Shown piece by piece: positions 1-8,061 of a stretch of DNA of 64,000 nt (positions within the stretch are counted from its first letter, which is position 1; each line of letters starts with the position of its first letter). The position numbers and the translations under genes were made by a program. The DNA is from Bacteroides sedimenti (GTDB lineage: Bacteria > Bacteroidota > Bacteroidia > Bacteroidales > Bacteroidaceae), in NCBI RefSeq assembly GCF_040365225.1, contig NZ_AP028055.1:434001-498000 (forward strand), written 5' to 3'. Below the pieces are notes generated by a model that saw nothing but the letters and a program-made list of their open reading frames with translations, did no database searches and was not told where the DNA came from.

Positions 1-1
1 T

Positions 2-550
2 GGTGCTCCGGGTTCAGGAAAAGGAACACAAAGTGAACGTATTATTGAAAAATTTGGTTTGAACCATATCTCAACCGGAGATGTGCTTCGTGCAGAAATC
101 AAGAACGAAACAGCGCTGGGTAAAACAGCTAAAGGATATATTGACCAAGGACAATTGCTTCCTGATGAACTGATTATCAATATTCTTGCAAGTGTATTGG
201 ATGGCATGAAAGAAAGCAAAGGGGTTATCTTTGACGGATTTCCAAGAACTATCCCACAGGCAGAGGCACTGAAGGTGATGCTGAACGAAAGAGGACAGGA
301 TGTTTCTGTTATGTTAGACCTTGATGTTCCTGAAGAAGAACTGGTAACTCGTCTGCTGAAGCGCGGTGAAGAGTGTGGACGTGCGGATGATAACATGGAA
401 ACTATCAAAAAACGTCTGCTGGTTTACAATACTCAGACTTCTCCGTTGAAGGAATACTATAAGAAAGAAGGCAAATACCAGTATATTAAAGGTCTTGGAA
501 CAATGGAAGGTATCTTCTCTGACATTGTTTCTGCTGTAGAAAGTTTATAA
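2..550 (+). CDS. adk: Adenylate kinase, 5'-truncated by the window edge
   Basis: Converts ATP + AMP to 2 ADP in the cytoplasm. The open frame runs from base 2 to the TAA at 548-550, and the start lies upstream of the window. The first visible residues, GAPGSGKGTQ, are the P-loop, so only a few N-terminal residues are missing. NHISTGDVLR (AMP-binding region) and the DGFPRT motif follow. Between RLLKRG and GRADDN there is no long LID insert and no zinc Cys cluster, so this is the short form of the enzyme. The obgE start lies 19 bases downstream, so the two are probably co-transcribed. Identification is by motif and is essentially certain. Confidence 0.96.
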   Translation, partial: GAPGSGKGTQSERIIEKFGLNHISTGDVLRAEIKNETALGKTAKGYIDQGQLLPDELIINILASVLDGMKESKGVIFDGFPRTIPQAEALKVMLNERGQDVSVMLDLDVPEEELVTRLLKRGEECGRADDNMETIKKRLLVYNTQTSPLKEYYKKEGKYQYIKGLGTMEGIFSDIVSAVESL

Positions 551-569
551 TTTTGATAATGATATAATT

Positions 570-1727
570 ATGGCTGAATCGAATTTTGTTGACTACGTTA
601 AAATCTACTGCCGATCCGGCAAGGGAGGTAGAGGCTCTACGCATATGCGCAGGGAAAAATATATCCCAAATGGCGGACCAGACGGTGGCGACGGTGGTAG
701 AGGAGGTCATATCATTTTACGTGGTAACCGGAACTACTGGACGCTGCTTCACCTGAAATACGAACGTCATGCCATGGCAGGACACGGAGAATCGGGAGGA
801 AAACAGCGAAGCTTTGGTAAGGATGGTGCGGATAAGATAATTGAAGTACCTTGCGGAACGGTAGTATACAACGCTGAAACAGGCGAGTATATTTGTGACG
901 TTACGGAACACGGACAGGAAGTGATGCTGCTGAAAGGCGGTCGCGGTGGATTGGGTAACTGGCATTTTAAGACTGCTACCCGTCAGGCGCCTCGTTTTGC
1001 ACAACCTGGCGAACCGATGCAGGAACTCACCATCATCATGGAGCTGAAGCTTCTGGCCGATGTGGGGTTGGTAGGATTCCCCAATGCGGGAAAATCTACT
1101 TTGCTTTCCGTGGTATCGGCAGCGAAACCAAAGATTGCCAATTATCCGTTTACCACTCTTGAACCCAATCTGGGTATCGTATCCTATCGCGAAGGGAAAT
1201 CTTTTGTGATGGCCGATATACCGGGCATTATCGAAGGCGCCAGTGAAGGGAAGGGGCTGGGACTCCGCTTCCTTCGTCATATTGAGCGAAACTCGCTTTT
1301 GCTGTTTATGGTTCCTGCTGATGCCGACGATATTAAAAAAGAATACGAAATCCTGCTGAATGAGCTTTCTACATTTAATCCGGAAATGCTCGACAAGCAA
1401 CGTGTCCTGGCAATTACGAAATGTGATATGCTAGACCAGGAACTGATGGATGAAATGGAAAAGACACTGCCCGAAAATATTCCGCATGTGTTTATTTCGT
1501 CAATCACCGGTCTGGGCATTAATCAGTTGAAAGATATGCTTTGGGAAGAACTGAACAAAGAGAGCAACAAGATTGAATCTATTGTTCATCGTCCTAAAGA
1601 TGTTACGAGATTAAAAGCAGAATTACAAGAAATGGGCGAGGATGAGGACTTTGAGTACTCCTACGAAGATGAGGAGGAGGACGATGAGTACTACGTGGAT
1701 GAAGAAGATTGGGAAGAAGAAGAATGA
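570..1727 (+). CDS. obgE: Obg-family GTPase (ribosome assembly / stress GTPase)
   Basis: Essential-type GTPase that binds the large ribosomal subunit and affects its maturation. Residues 1 to about 160 are the Gly-rich Obg fold (GGRGGLGN-type repeats). The G domain follows, with G1 GFPNAGKST near residue 168, G3 DIPGIIEGASEG, G4 TKCD and G5 SSITG. The last ~40 residues are almost entirely Asp and Glu, an acidic tail typical of Bacteroidota Obg proteins. Length 385 aa is normal. The ATG lies 19 bases after adk, and the stop overlaps the ATG of pgeF in an ATGA. Confidence 0.97.
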   Translation: MAESNFVDYVKIYCRSGKGGRGSTHMRREKYIPNGGPDGGDGGRGGHIILRGNRNYWTLLHLKYERHAMAGHGESGGKQRSFGKDGADKIIEVPCGTVVYNAETGEYICDVTEHGQEVMLLKGGRGGLGNWHFKTATRQAPRFAQPGEPMQELTIIMELKLLADVGLVGFPNAGKSTLLSVVSAAKPKIANYPFTTLEPNLGIVSYREGKSFVMADIPGIIEGASEGKGLGLRFLRHIERNSLLLFMVPADADDIKKEYEILLNELSTFNPEMLDKQRVLAITKCDMLDQELMDEMEKTLPENIPHVFISSITGLGINQLKDMLWEELNKESNKIESIVHRPKDVTRLKAELQEMGEDEDFEYSYEDEEEDDEYYVDEEDWEEEE

Positions 1728-2536
1728 CAGAACTAACAGAAGATAAAGTAATATTGGGTTTCGAGCAGTTTTGCTCGATTCCTGATATTTCTCATTTTAT
1801 AACCACCCGTCAGGGAGGTTGTAGCGAAGATACCTTCGCATCGTTTAACTGTGCCCCGTTCTCGGGCGATGCTCCTGAAAGAGTGAAGCGTAATCAGGAA
1901 GTGCTGTGCGCTAAATTAGGCATTAATCAGCAAAATCTGGTTATCCCGTTTCAGACGCACGGAACTACCATACGGGCAATTGACGCTTTCTATCTGAGTC
2001 TTTCTCCGGAAGAGCAACACAGAAGGCTTCACGGGGTGGATGCATTGATATCTGACCTGAAAGGAATGTGCCTGTGTGTCTCTACTGCCGATTGTGCGCC
2101 GGTTTTGCTCTATGACAGTGTGAATAAGGCTGTAGCGGTTGTTCATGCAGGATGGAGAGGTACGGTGGCAAAAATAGTTAAGCAGACCCTGGATTTGATG
2201 GAGCAGACCTATAACACGGAAGCTAAGGATGTGATGGCCGCTATTGGCCCAAGCATTTCAGCAGATGCCTTCGAGGTAGGGAATGAGGTGTACGAGGCAT
2301 TCCAGAAAGTAGGCTTTGATATGGAACGGATTGCTTCATGGAATGAGGAATCGCAGAAGTATCACATCGATTTGTGGGAAGCCAATCGTTTGCAACTGAT
2401 GGAAGCGGGCGTTGAGTCCGAAAACATAGAGATTTCGGGGATCTGTACCTACGAAAATCACAATCGCTTTTTCTCTGCCCGCCGTCTGGGAACCAAATCC
2501 GGACGAATCTTGTCGGGCATCATGTTGAATAAGTAA
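1724..2536 (+). CDS. pgeF: PgeF / YfiH-family multicopper oxidase-fold protein (peptidoglycan editing factor)
   Basis: Laccase-domain (DUF152) protein. Family members correct misincorporated amino acids in peptidoglycan precursors, and purine nucleoside phosphorylase/deaminase activity has also been reported for the family. Visible landmarks are TTRQGG near the N terminus, QTHG, the metal-site segment ADCAPVLLYD with VVHAGWRGT, and FFSARR near the C terminus. I place the start at the ATG at 1724, which overlaps the obgE TGA (ATGA) and implies translational coupling. An in-frame TTG at 1709 would add five residues from inside the obgE acidic tail and is less likely. About 270 aa, the usual length. 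Confidence 0.93.
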   Translation: MTELTEDKVILGFEQFCSIPDISHFITTRQGGCSEDTFASFNCAPFSGDAPERVKRNQEVLCAKLGINQQNLVIPFQTHGTTIRAIDAFYLSLSPEEQHRRLHGVDALISDLKGMCLCVSTADCAPVLLYDSVNKAVAVVHAGWRGTVAKIVKQTLDLMEQTYNTEAKDVMAAIGPSISADAFEVGNEVYEAFQKVGFDMERIASWNEESQKYHIDLWEANRLQLMEAGVESENIEISGICTYENHNRFFSARRLGTKSGRILSGIMLNK

Positions 2537-2545
2537 CTACTCAAA

Positions 2546-3208
2546 ATGTTTACACTGAAAGTATCTGAAGAAGTCCGCAAAGCTTGTCCCGATTATGTTG
2601 GCGCGGCCATTTACGCCAAAGTAACAAATAGTGCCCATAGCGAGGGACTGTGGAAAATAATTGGTGAGGTTTCGGCCCAGTACAAAGCTTCGCACCAGAT
2701 AGATGAGGTGAAAAAGAACCAACACATTCTTGCCACGCGTAATGCCTACAAGAAGTTTGGGAAAGACCCAAACCGTTATCGCCCTTCGGCAGAGGCACTC
2801 TGCAGGCGAATTCTTCGGGATTTACCGCTTTACAGGATTGATACGCTCGTAGACTTGATCAACTTGGTATCGATTCAAACCGGATACTCCATCGGAGGTT
2901 TTGATGCAGGAAAGATTTCGGGCAACGAACTTGAACTCGGAGTAGGAAAGGCGGACGAACCGTTTGAAGGCATCGGTCGTGGAATTCTGAATATTGAGGG
3001 ATTACCGGTAATTAGGGATGCTGTGGGAGGTATAGGTACTCCAACCAGTGACAATGAACGCACCAAGCTTTCTGTTGAAACTACCGAACTGCTGGCAATC
3101 ATCAACGGATACAGCGGACGCGAGGGACTAACCGAAGCGGTAGATTATATGCAATCACTGCTCCGCGAATTCGCAGGTTCCGACGGTGGTGAAGTGGTCT
3201 ATTTTTGA
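2546..3208 (+). CDS. B3/B4 tRNA-binding-domain protein (PheT-like fold)
   Basis: Stand-alone relative of the B3/B4 domain of the phenylalanyl-tRNA synthetase beta chain, of the kind annotated as B3/4 domain protein. The stretch RNAYKKFGKDPNRYRPSAEA (about residues 67-86), the later GGFDAGKISG and the SDNERTKLS segment are the conserved parts I recognise. No catalytic residues are known to me, and a role in tRNA or amino-acid quality control is only a family-level guess. It starts nine bases after pgeF and probably ends the adk operon. Its last codons (from about 3188) already belong to the degenerate repeat that fills the next 460 bases. Confidence 0.85.
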   Translation: MFTLKVSEEVRKACPDYVGAAIYAKVTNSAHSEGLWKIIGEVSAQYKASHQIDEVKKNQHILATRNAYKKFGKDPNRYRPSAEALCRRILRDLPLYRIDTLVDLINLVSIQTGYSIGGFDAGKISGNELELGVGKADEPFEGIGRGILNIEGLPVIRDAVGGIGTPTSDNERTKLSVETTELLAIINGYSGREGLTEAVDYMQSLLREFAGSDGGEVVYF

Positions 3209-3672
3209 TTTAGCTCTGTCTTTGAAAACAGGCTTCTTGATTTCTGTATAATGGGAAGTGAACTATTTCTTGTTTTATCTGCACTCGATGCTGCGTTTTA
3301 AAAGAATGGAAATATCTAATTTACCTTTTTCTTTTAAAGTGGCTTCCTGTTTTTTGCATCAGATGAAATGATCTGTTTCTTGTTTTATCTCTGTCATTGA
3401 AAACTAATGGTGTGGCTTACCTAATCAGGAAAAGATACTTGTTTCTGGCGAACCTTTATCCTTGAAATTCAGTTTCCTGTTCCCGCTCCAGGCAAAGTGC
3501 TCTATATCAGGTTTAGCTTCGTCTTTGAAAAAAGGTTTCCTGTTTCTACTCCAGACGAAGTAGTCTATTCCCGATTCACTCTCATTTTTGAAAACAGGTT
3601 TCTGTATTCACTTCGGATTAAATGGACTATTTCTGGCAGTATCTGTACTCGATGCTGCGTTTTAAAAAGTGG
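3188..3672. repeat. Degenerate tandem repeat field, about 63-65 bp period
   Basis: The stretch holds imperfect copies of a unit built around CTTTGAAAACAGGTTTCCTG followed by ACGAAGTAGTCTATT. The TTGAAA core recurs near 3222, 3397, 3462, 3525 and 3588. The last intervals are 63 bases, and more diverged copies (TTTTAAA cores) lie near 3295, 3334 and 3661. A 21-base segment at 3283-3303 is repeated exactly at 3647-3667. The first unit includes the final codons of the B3/4 gene, and the last includes the stop codon of the convergent membrane-protein gene. No gene is supported inside. An open frame at 3497-3871 simply reads through the repeats and is antisense to the next gene. Confidence 0.75.
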
Positions 3673-4387
3673 GAATAGTATCTCTCTGAATAGGAACCTC
3701 CAGTTTTTGCTCTTCAACAGGCTGGTTCTTCATTGTCCGCGGATTGAATTCATACATCATAAAAATAACCAGAACGTAGCAGAGTATCATCAGAGTAGAG
3801 AATGCCAGAATGCTTCGACCTCTTTTCTTTACTTTCAGCAAACGGATAAGGCGGAACAGGGAGTAAACTAATCCGGCCGCCATGGCAATTCCTACCAGAT
3901 AGGGCAGAACTCCCAGGAAGAGGAAAACAATGAAGTAGATTATATAATATAGTATAACTGCCGAAATAACCGGTATCAGGACAAACATGGTAAGGCCGGG
4001 AAGGATGTATTTCCGCATTACGCCTTTCTTCTCTTCGGTTACAGGAATTACTTCCGGTTCTGAAAGCGGTTCAATCACCTCTTTTTTAAGTTTTATTCCT
4101 AGTCCTAATATGCCTAATTTATGCGCCAGAGCAATAAATACCCCGATAAACCACATGATACAGAGAATAGCTATATCATCAAGAATATTAAAGCTTAACG
4201 GATTCTCAAAATAGGAGAGCGAACCGTTGATTATAAGGTAGCCGGCCCATGCGGTAAGCAGGGCAAGTAGACAAACCACACTGATTACTATTTTTTTCCA
4301 TTTACTGTCTTTAGCGGAATTCTTTTCCAACCATGCCTGAACGTCGGGATTCATTGCTCCGTTAGGTTCTCTTGATTCTGTATCCAT
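3662..4387 (-). CDS. Unknown multi-pass membrane protein
   Basis: 241 aa, family not recognised. The N-terminal ~30 residues are polar (an NPDVQAWLEKNSAKDSKW segment). Hydrophobic spans follow at about residues 33-53 and 70-92, then a charged loop (about 95-125), a long hydrophobic block at about 128-185 that can hold two or three spans, and a last span near 195-212. The polar C-terminal tail ends in VPIQRDTIPTF. No catalytic motif or signal peptide is visible. It is convergent with the adk operon and divergent from the SIMPL gene, with its own -7 box 24 bases upstream. The 3' end runs into the repeat field. Confidence 0.7.
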   Translation of the reverse strand: MDTESREPNGAMNPDVQAWLEKNSAKDSKWKKIVISVVCLLALLTAWAGYLIINGSLSYFENPLSFNILDDIAILCIMWFIGVFIALAHKLGILGLGIKLKKEVIEPLSEPEVIPVTEEKKGVMRKYILPGLTMFVLIPVISAVILYYIIYFIVFLFLGVLPYLVGIAMAAGLVYSLFRLIRLLKVKKRGRSILAFSTLMILCYVLVIFMMYEFNPRTMKNQPVEEQKLEVPIQRDTIPTF

Positions 4388-4410
4388 ATATACTAAGTTT
4401 AAGCTGAAAA

Positions 4411-4442
4411 CAAAGATAATCTTTTTTTAGTCTGATATTAAA
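4411..4442 (-). promoter_or_regulatory. Bacteroides-type promoter for the membrane-protein gene
   Basis: On the minus strand a perfect -7 box TATCTTTG (4411-4418) is preceded, 20 bases further upstream, by TTTA (4439-4442) as a near -33 box. The start codon follows 24 bases after the -7 box. Confidence 0.55.
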
Positions 4443-4541
4443 ACATCTGAATTATTATTTCTGTTTTCAGCAGTTCGTGAAAGTTTATCGTGATAGTAAA
4501 AATGTTCTGTGGCAGGGTAGGATAAAAAACTAATTATTTAG

Positions 4542-4572
4542 TTGGAAAAGTCATCCTTAATTGGTAAGTTTG
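4542..4572 (+). promoter_or_regulatory. Bacteroides-type promoter for the SIMPL-domain gene
   Basis: TTG (4542-4544), 20-base spacer, then -7 box TAAGTTTG (4565-4572). The implied transcript would start near 4578, leaving a ~28-base leader that carries GGAGG. Confidence 0.55.
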
Positions 4573-4594
4573 ACAAACATTATAAACTAAATGC

Positions 4595-4599
4595 GGAGG
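4595..4599 (+). promoter_or_regulatory. Shine-Dalgarno-like GGAGG
   Basis: GGAGG ends seven bases before the ATG at 4607. Strong Shine-Dalgarno sequences are uncommon in Bacteroidota and are not seen before most other genes in this window, so this one stands out. Confidence 0.5.
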
Positions 4600-4606
4600 A
4601 TTTATT

Positions 4607-5311
4607 ATGAAAAACTTAGTAAAAGAGGCAGTGCTCATCGCACTTGGACTATTTCTTTTGGGAATTTGTATTAAGAAAGGAATCAATGACTTTAAGGATA
4701 AAGACCGGGTGGTTTCGGTAAAAGGACTGGCTGAAATCGAAGTCCCCGCAAATAAAGTAACTTGGCCGCTTATGTTTAAAGATTTGGGCGACGACCTGCC
4801 GTCTCTCTATACTAATATAAATGCCAAAAACAATGCTATTGTAAACTTCCTGAAGTCGAAAGGTATTTCTGAGAAGGAGATTACCATTGCAGCCCCCGAA
4901 ATTATTGATATGGAAGCTGAAAGATATGCCAGCAATCCACGTCCGCCATTTCGTTACAACGTGACTTCGGTTATTACTGTTACCTCTGATAAGGTGGATA
5001 AGATTCGCGGAATGATGAGAGAGCAGAGCGAACTGCTGAAACAAGGCATTGCTCTTACTGGCGGTGACTATCGGTATAATGTAACCTACGACTTCACGAA
5101 GCTGAACGATGTAAAACCGCAGATGATTGAAAATGCCACAAAAAATGCACGCTTGGCTGCCGAAAAGTTTGCAAAAGATTCGGATAGCAAGCTCGGAAAG
5201 ATAAAGAGAGCCAACCAGGGACAGTTTTCCATCGATAACCGCGATGCCAATACTCCTTATATTAAAAGCATCAGGGTGGTAACCACCGTTGACTATTATC
5301 TGGAAGATTAA
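4607..5311 (+). CDS. SIMPL-domain (DUF541) envelope protein
   Basis: 234 aa. One N-terminal hydrophobic segment (about residues 7-23) serves as signal anchor, so the rest should face the periplasm. The body matches the SIMPL/DUF541 pattern: VVSVKGLAEIEVPANKVTWPL at the start, a long helical region, ITIAAPEI, and a C-terminal half ending in a VTTVDYYLED strand. Family members are periplasmic, sometimes oligomeric proteins without a settled biochemical role. The gene stands alone, with its own promoter and a GGAGG before the start. Confidence 0.8.
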   Translation: MKNLVKEAVLIALGLFLLGICIKKGINDFKDKDRVVSVKGLAEIEVPANKVTWPLMFKDLGDDLPSLYTNINAKNNAIVNFLKSKGISEKEITIAAPEIIDMEAERYASNPRPPFRYNVTSVITVTSDKVDKIRGMMREQSELLKQGIALTGGDYRYNVTYDFTKLNDVKPQMIENATKNARLAAEKFAKDSDSKLGKIKRANQGQFSIDNRDANTPYIKSIRVVTTVDYYLED

Positions 5312-5352
5312 GAACTTACTAATATTTTAAATAATTAAATTTATATAAAATT

Positions 5353-5383
5353 GTTGGCCGTTTATAAATAATAGCTACATTTA
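5353..5383 (+). promoter_or_regulatory. Probable promoter of the membrane pyrophosphatase gene
   Basis: GTTG (5353-5356), 19-base spacer, then TACATTTA (5376-5383), one mismatch from TAnnTTTG. The ATG is 38 bases downstream of the box. Confidence 0.4.
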
Positions 5384-5421
5384 TAGAGCCTTTTTTAAAA
5401 CACAAATCTTAATCTTAAACT

Positions 5422-7968
5422 ATGAATGCCATGAATAAACTCATGAAATTTTTCTTTCTTACGAGTGCACTATTCGGATTTAGTTTAAACATGCAGGCTA
5501 GTGAAGCTGATCTGGCTATACCTGACCTGCATCAAGGAACTTATCACATTTTCGGTAGTGCTGTCTCATCCTGGGATTTTCTTTTTTATGGTGCTATGAT
5601 TATTGTTGGAACACTGGGATTCAGTTTGGTACTGTTTCATCAGATTAAGAAACTCAAAGCACACGATTCGATGCTGAAGGTTGCAGAAACCATTTATGCT
5701 ACGTGTCGTACCTATCTGTTACAGCAAGGTAAATTCCTGCTGATGCTTTTTGCTATTGTAGGCGCTATTCTTTGCATCTATTTCTTCGGACTTCTTGGAA
5801 AACCGGTTCATGTAGTGGGCGAAGTATTACTGTTCTCTGTTATCGGTATGCTGGGTTCCTACAGCGTGGCTTGGTACGGAATTCGTGTGAACACTTATGC
5901 TAATGCGCGTACAGCTTTTGCTTCTTTGCGAGGTAAACCGCTGGATGTGGTCAATATTCCATTAAAAGCAGGTATGAGTGTGGGGCTTTTCCTTATCTCT
6001 CTGGAACTTGTGATGATGGTTATCATCTTGTTGTTTGTTCCGCGCGACCGCGTGGGCATCTGCTTCCTAGGATTTGCAATCGGTGAATCGCTTGGTGCAA
6101 GTGCACTGCGTATTGCCGGTGGTATCTTTACCAAAATTGCCGATATCGGTTCCGATTTGATGAAGGTTATCTTCAAGGTAAAAGAGGACGATCCACGTAA
6201 CCCGGGTGTGATTGCCGACTGTACCGGCGATAATGCAGGTGACAGTGTAGGCCCTACAGCCGATGGTTTTGAAACATACGGTGTAACAGGTGTGGCATTG
6301 ATTACCTTTATTACATTGGCAATAAAAGACCCACAGGTACAGGCTAAGCTGATTGTGTGGATCTTTGGTATGCGTTTCTTGATGGACTTCCTCTCCGGTT
6401 GCTCTTTCTTTATTAATCAGGCAATCTCCAAAAGACTCTATTCAAAAAAGAAATTCTTTAATTTCGAGAATCCGCTGATGCGTCTAATTTGGATTGCTGC
6501 AACGCTATGTATTTCTGTTAGCTTCTTTATGAGTCACCTGCTGTTGTCCGACCTGCCAAATCCAACTCTTTGGTGGAAACTGGCTGTGATTATCAGTTGT
6601 GGTACGCTTGCTGCTGTGCTTATTCCCGAATTTACAAAGATGTTTACCAGTTCCAAGTCAAATCATGTACAGGAAATTGTGACCGCTTCACGCGAAGGCG
6701 GAGCGTCTTTGAATATCCTTTCGGGCATTGTGACTGGTTATCTCAGTGCATTCTGGACAGGTATGCTCATTGTTGCACTGATGACCATTGCATATTTCAC
6801 TTCAGAAACCGGACTTGTTGAAATCTTGGGAGAACATGCCACCATCTTTGCATTTGGATTAGTAGCCTTTGGTTTCTTATGTATGGGACCTGTTACCATT
6901 GCTGTTGACAGTTACGGCCCAGTTACAGATAATGCCCAGTCTGTATTTGAACTTTCACAGATTGAACAGATTCCGAATGTCAGCCAGTCAATTGAGAAAG
7001 AATTTGGATTTAAACCAGATTTCGAGGTAGGTAAACATTTCCTTGAAGCAAACGATTCCGCTGGAAATACATTTAAAGCCACAGCCAAGCCGGTATTGAT
7101 TGGTACTGCGGTGGTAGGAGCTACAACCATGATTTTCTCTATTATTCTGTTGCTAGACAAGGTGGGAATGCTTAAACTTTCTCTTACCGATGCACAGGTT
7201 ATTCTTGGTTTGATTTGTGGTGGTGCAGTTATTTTCTGGTTCAGCGGAGCTTCCATGCAGGCGGTAACCACAGGAGCTTACCGGGCTGTGGAATTCATCA
7301 AAAAGAACTTTGATATGAACAAGAAGGAAGCAGATATAGAAGACTCAAAGGCGGTAGTGAAGATTTGTACACAATATGCTCAGAAAGGAATGTGGAATAT
7401 CTTTATTGCATTGATTTCACTGACCCTCTCCTTTGCCTTTATGAGTCCGAACTTCTTTGTGGCTTACCTGATTTCGATTGCCGTTTTCGGACTGTTCCAG
7501 GCTATCTTTATGGCCAATGCAGGTGGAAGTTGGGATAATGCAAAGAAAGTAGTTGAGGTGGATTTAAAAGAGAAAAACACACTTTTACATGAAGCAGTTG
7601 TTGTGGGCGATACTGTGGGTGACCCGTTCAAAGATACATCGTCTGTATCACTAAATCCAATTATTAAGTTCTCTACTCTGTTTGGATTGCTGGCAACAGA
7701 AATTTGCATTGAGATGAAGATGAATCCGGCAATGGACTATTCTATGTACATTGCAATTCCGTTCCTGATTATAGGTTTGATCTTTGTATTGCGTACTTTC
7801 TATAGCATGAGAATACCAGTTGAAAAATTAGCAGAGGAAGAAAGCAGCGAGGTTCAATACAAGGAGAATCTTGACGAAGTAAATAAAGACAAAGATACTG
7901 ACGAATTTGTTTCAGAGGACTCAGATATTCTTGTAAAGGAAACGGTTCCTGTAGATAAGAAAATGTAA
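5422..7968 (+). CDS. hppA: Membrane-bound ion-translocating pyrophosphatase
   Basis: Couples hydrolysis of pyrophosphate to outward pumping of H+ and/or Na+ across the inner membrane. The active-site signature is intact: EDDPRNPGVIAD then GDNAGDSVGPTADGFETYG at about residues 254-285, with a second acidic cluster GDTVGDPFKDT near residue 733. About 16 membrane spans can be drawn. At GNTFKA (about residue 548) a Lys occupies the position that, by the published rule, separates K+-independent enzymes (Lys) from K+-dependent ones (Ala), so K+ independence is inferred. At 848 aa it is longer than the usual 670-750. The excess is an N-terminal extension with a signal-like segment (residues 1-26) and an acidic C-terminal tail of about 50 residues. 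H+ versus Na+ specificity cannot be read from this. Confidence 0.92.
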   Translation: MNAMNKLMKFFFLTSALFGFSLNMQASEADLAIPDLHQGTYHIFGSAVSSWDFLFYGAMIIVGTLGFSLVLFHQIKKLKAHDSMLKVAETIYATCRTYLLQQGKFLLMLFAIVGAILCIYFFGLLGKPVHVVGEVLLFSVIGMLGSYSVAWYGIRVNTYANARTAFASLRGKPLDVVNIPLKAGMSVGLFLISLELVMMVIILLFVPRDRVGICFLGFAIGESLGASALRIAGGIFTKIADIGSDLMKVIFKVKEDDPRNPGVIADCTGDNAGDSVGPTADGFETYGVTGVALITFITLAIKDPQVQAKLIVWIFGMRFLMDFLSGCSFFINQAISKRLYSKKKFFNFENPLMRLIWIAATLCISVSFFMSHLLLSDLPNPTLWWKLAVIISCGTLAAVLIPEFTKMFTSSKSNHVQEIVTASREGGASLNILSGIVTGYLSAFWTGMLIVALMTIAYFTSETGLVEILGEHATIFAFGLVAFGFLCMGPVTIAVDSYGPVTDNAQSVFELSQIEQIPNVSQSIEKEFGFKPDFEVGKHFLEANDSAGNTFKATAKPVLIGTAVVGATTMIFSIILLLDKVGMLKLSLTDAQVILGLICGGAVIFWFSGASMQAVTTGAYRAVEFIKKNFDMNKKEADIEDSKAVVKICTQYAQKGMWNIFIALISLTLSFAFMSPNFFVAYLISIAVFGLFQAIFMANAGGSWDNAKKVVEVDLKEKNTLLHEAVVVGDTVGDPFKDTSSVSLNPIIKFSTLFGLLATEICIEMKMNPAMDYSMYIAIPFLIIGLIFVLRTFYSMRIPVEKLAEEESSEVQYKENLDEVNKDKDTDEFVSEDSDILVKETVPVDKKM

Positions 7969-7990
7969 TGTAAGGAACACATAAACAATA

Positions 7991-8044
7991 AAAAGAATAC
8001 TCCGAATCCTTGATTTTATTCAAGGAAGCGGAGTATTCTTTTTT
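7991..8044. terminator. Bidirectional terminator
   Basis: A long stem, AAAGAATACTCCG paired with CGGAGTATTCTTT with an inner CCTTG/CAAGG arm, is flanked by A-run and T-run. It lies between the convergent pyrophosphatase and PUL 1 susD genes and can serve both. Confidence 0.8.
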
Positions 8045-8061
8045 AGAACTTAAGTCTTCTG

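Noticed and set aside
3497..3871. Plus-strand open frame of 124 codons with internally repeated residues
   Set aside because: The repetition comes from the 63-bp DNA repeats, and the 3' half is antisense to a well-formed membrane-protein gene.
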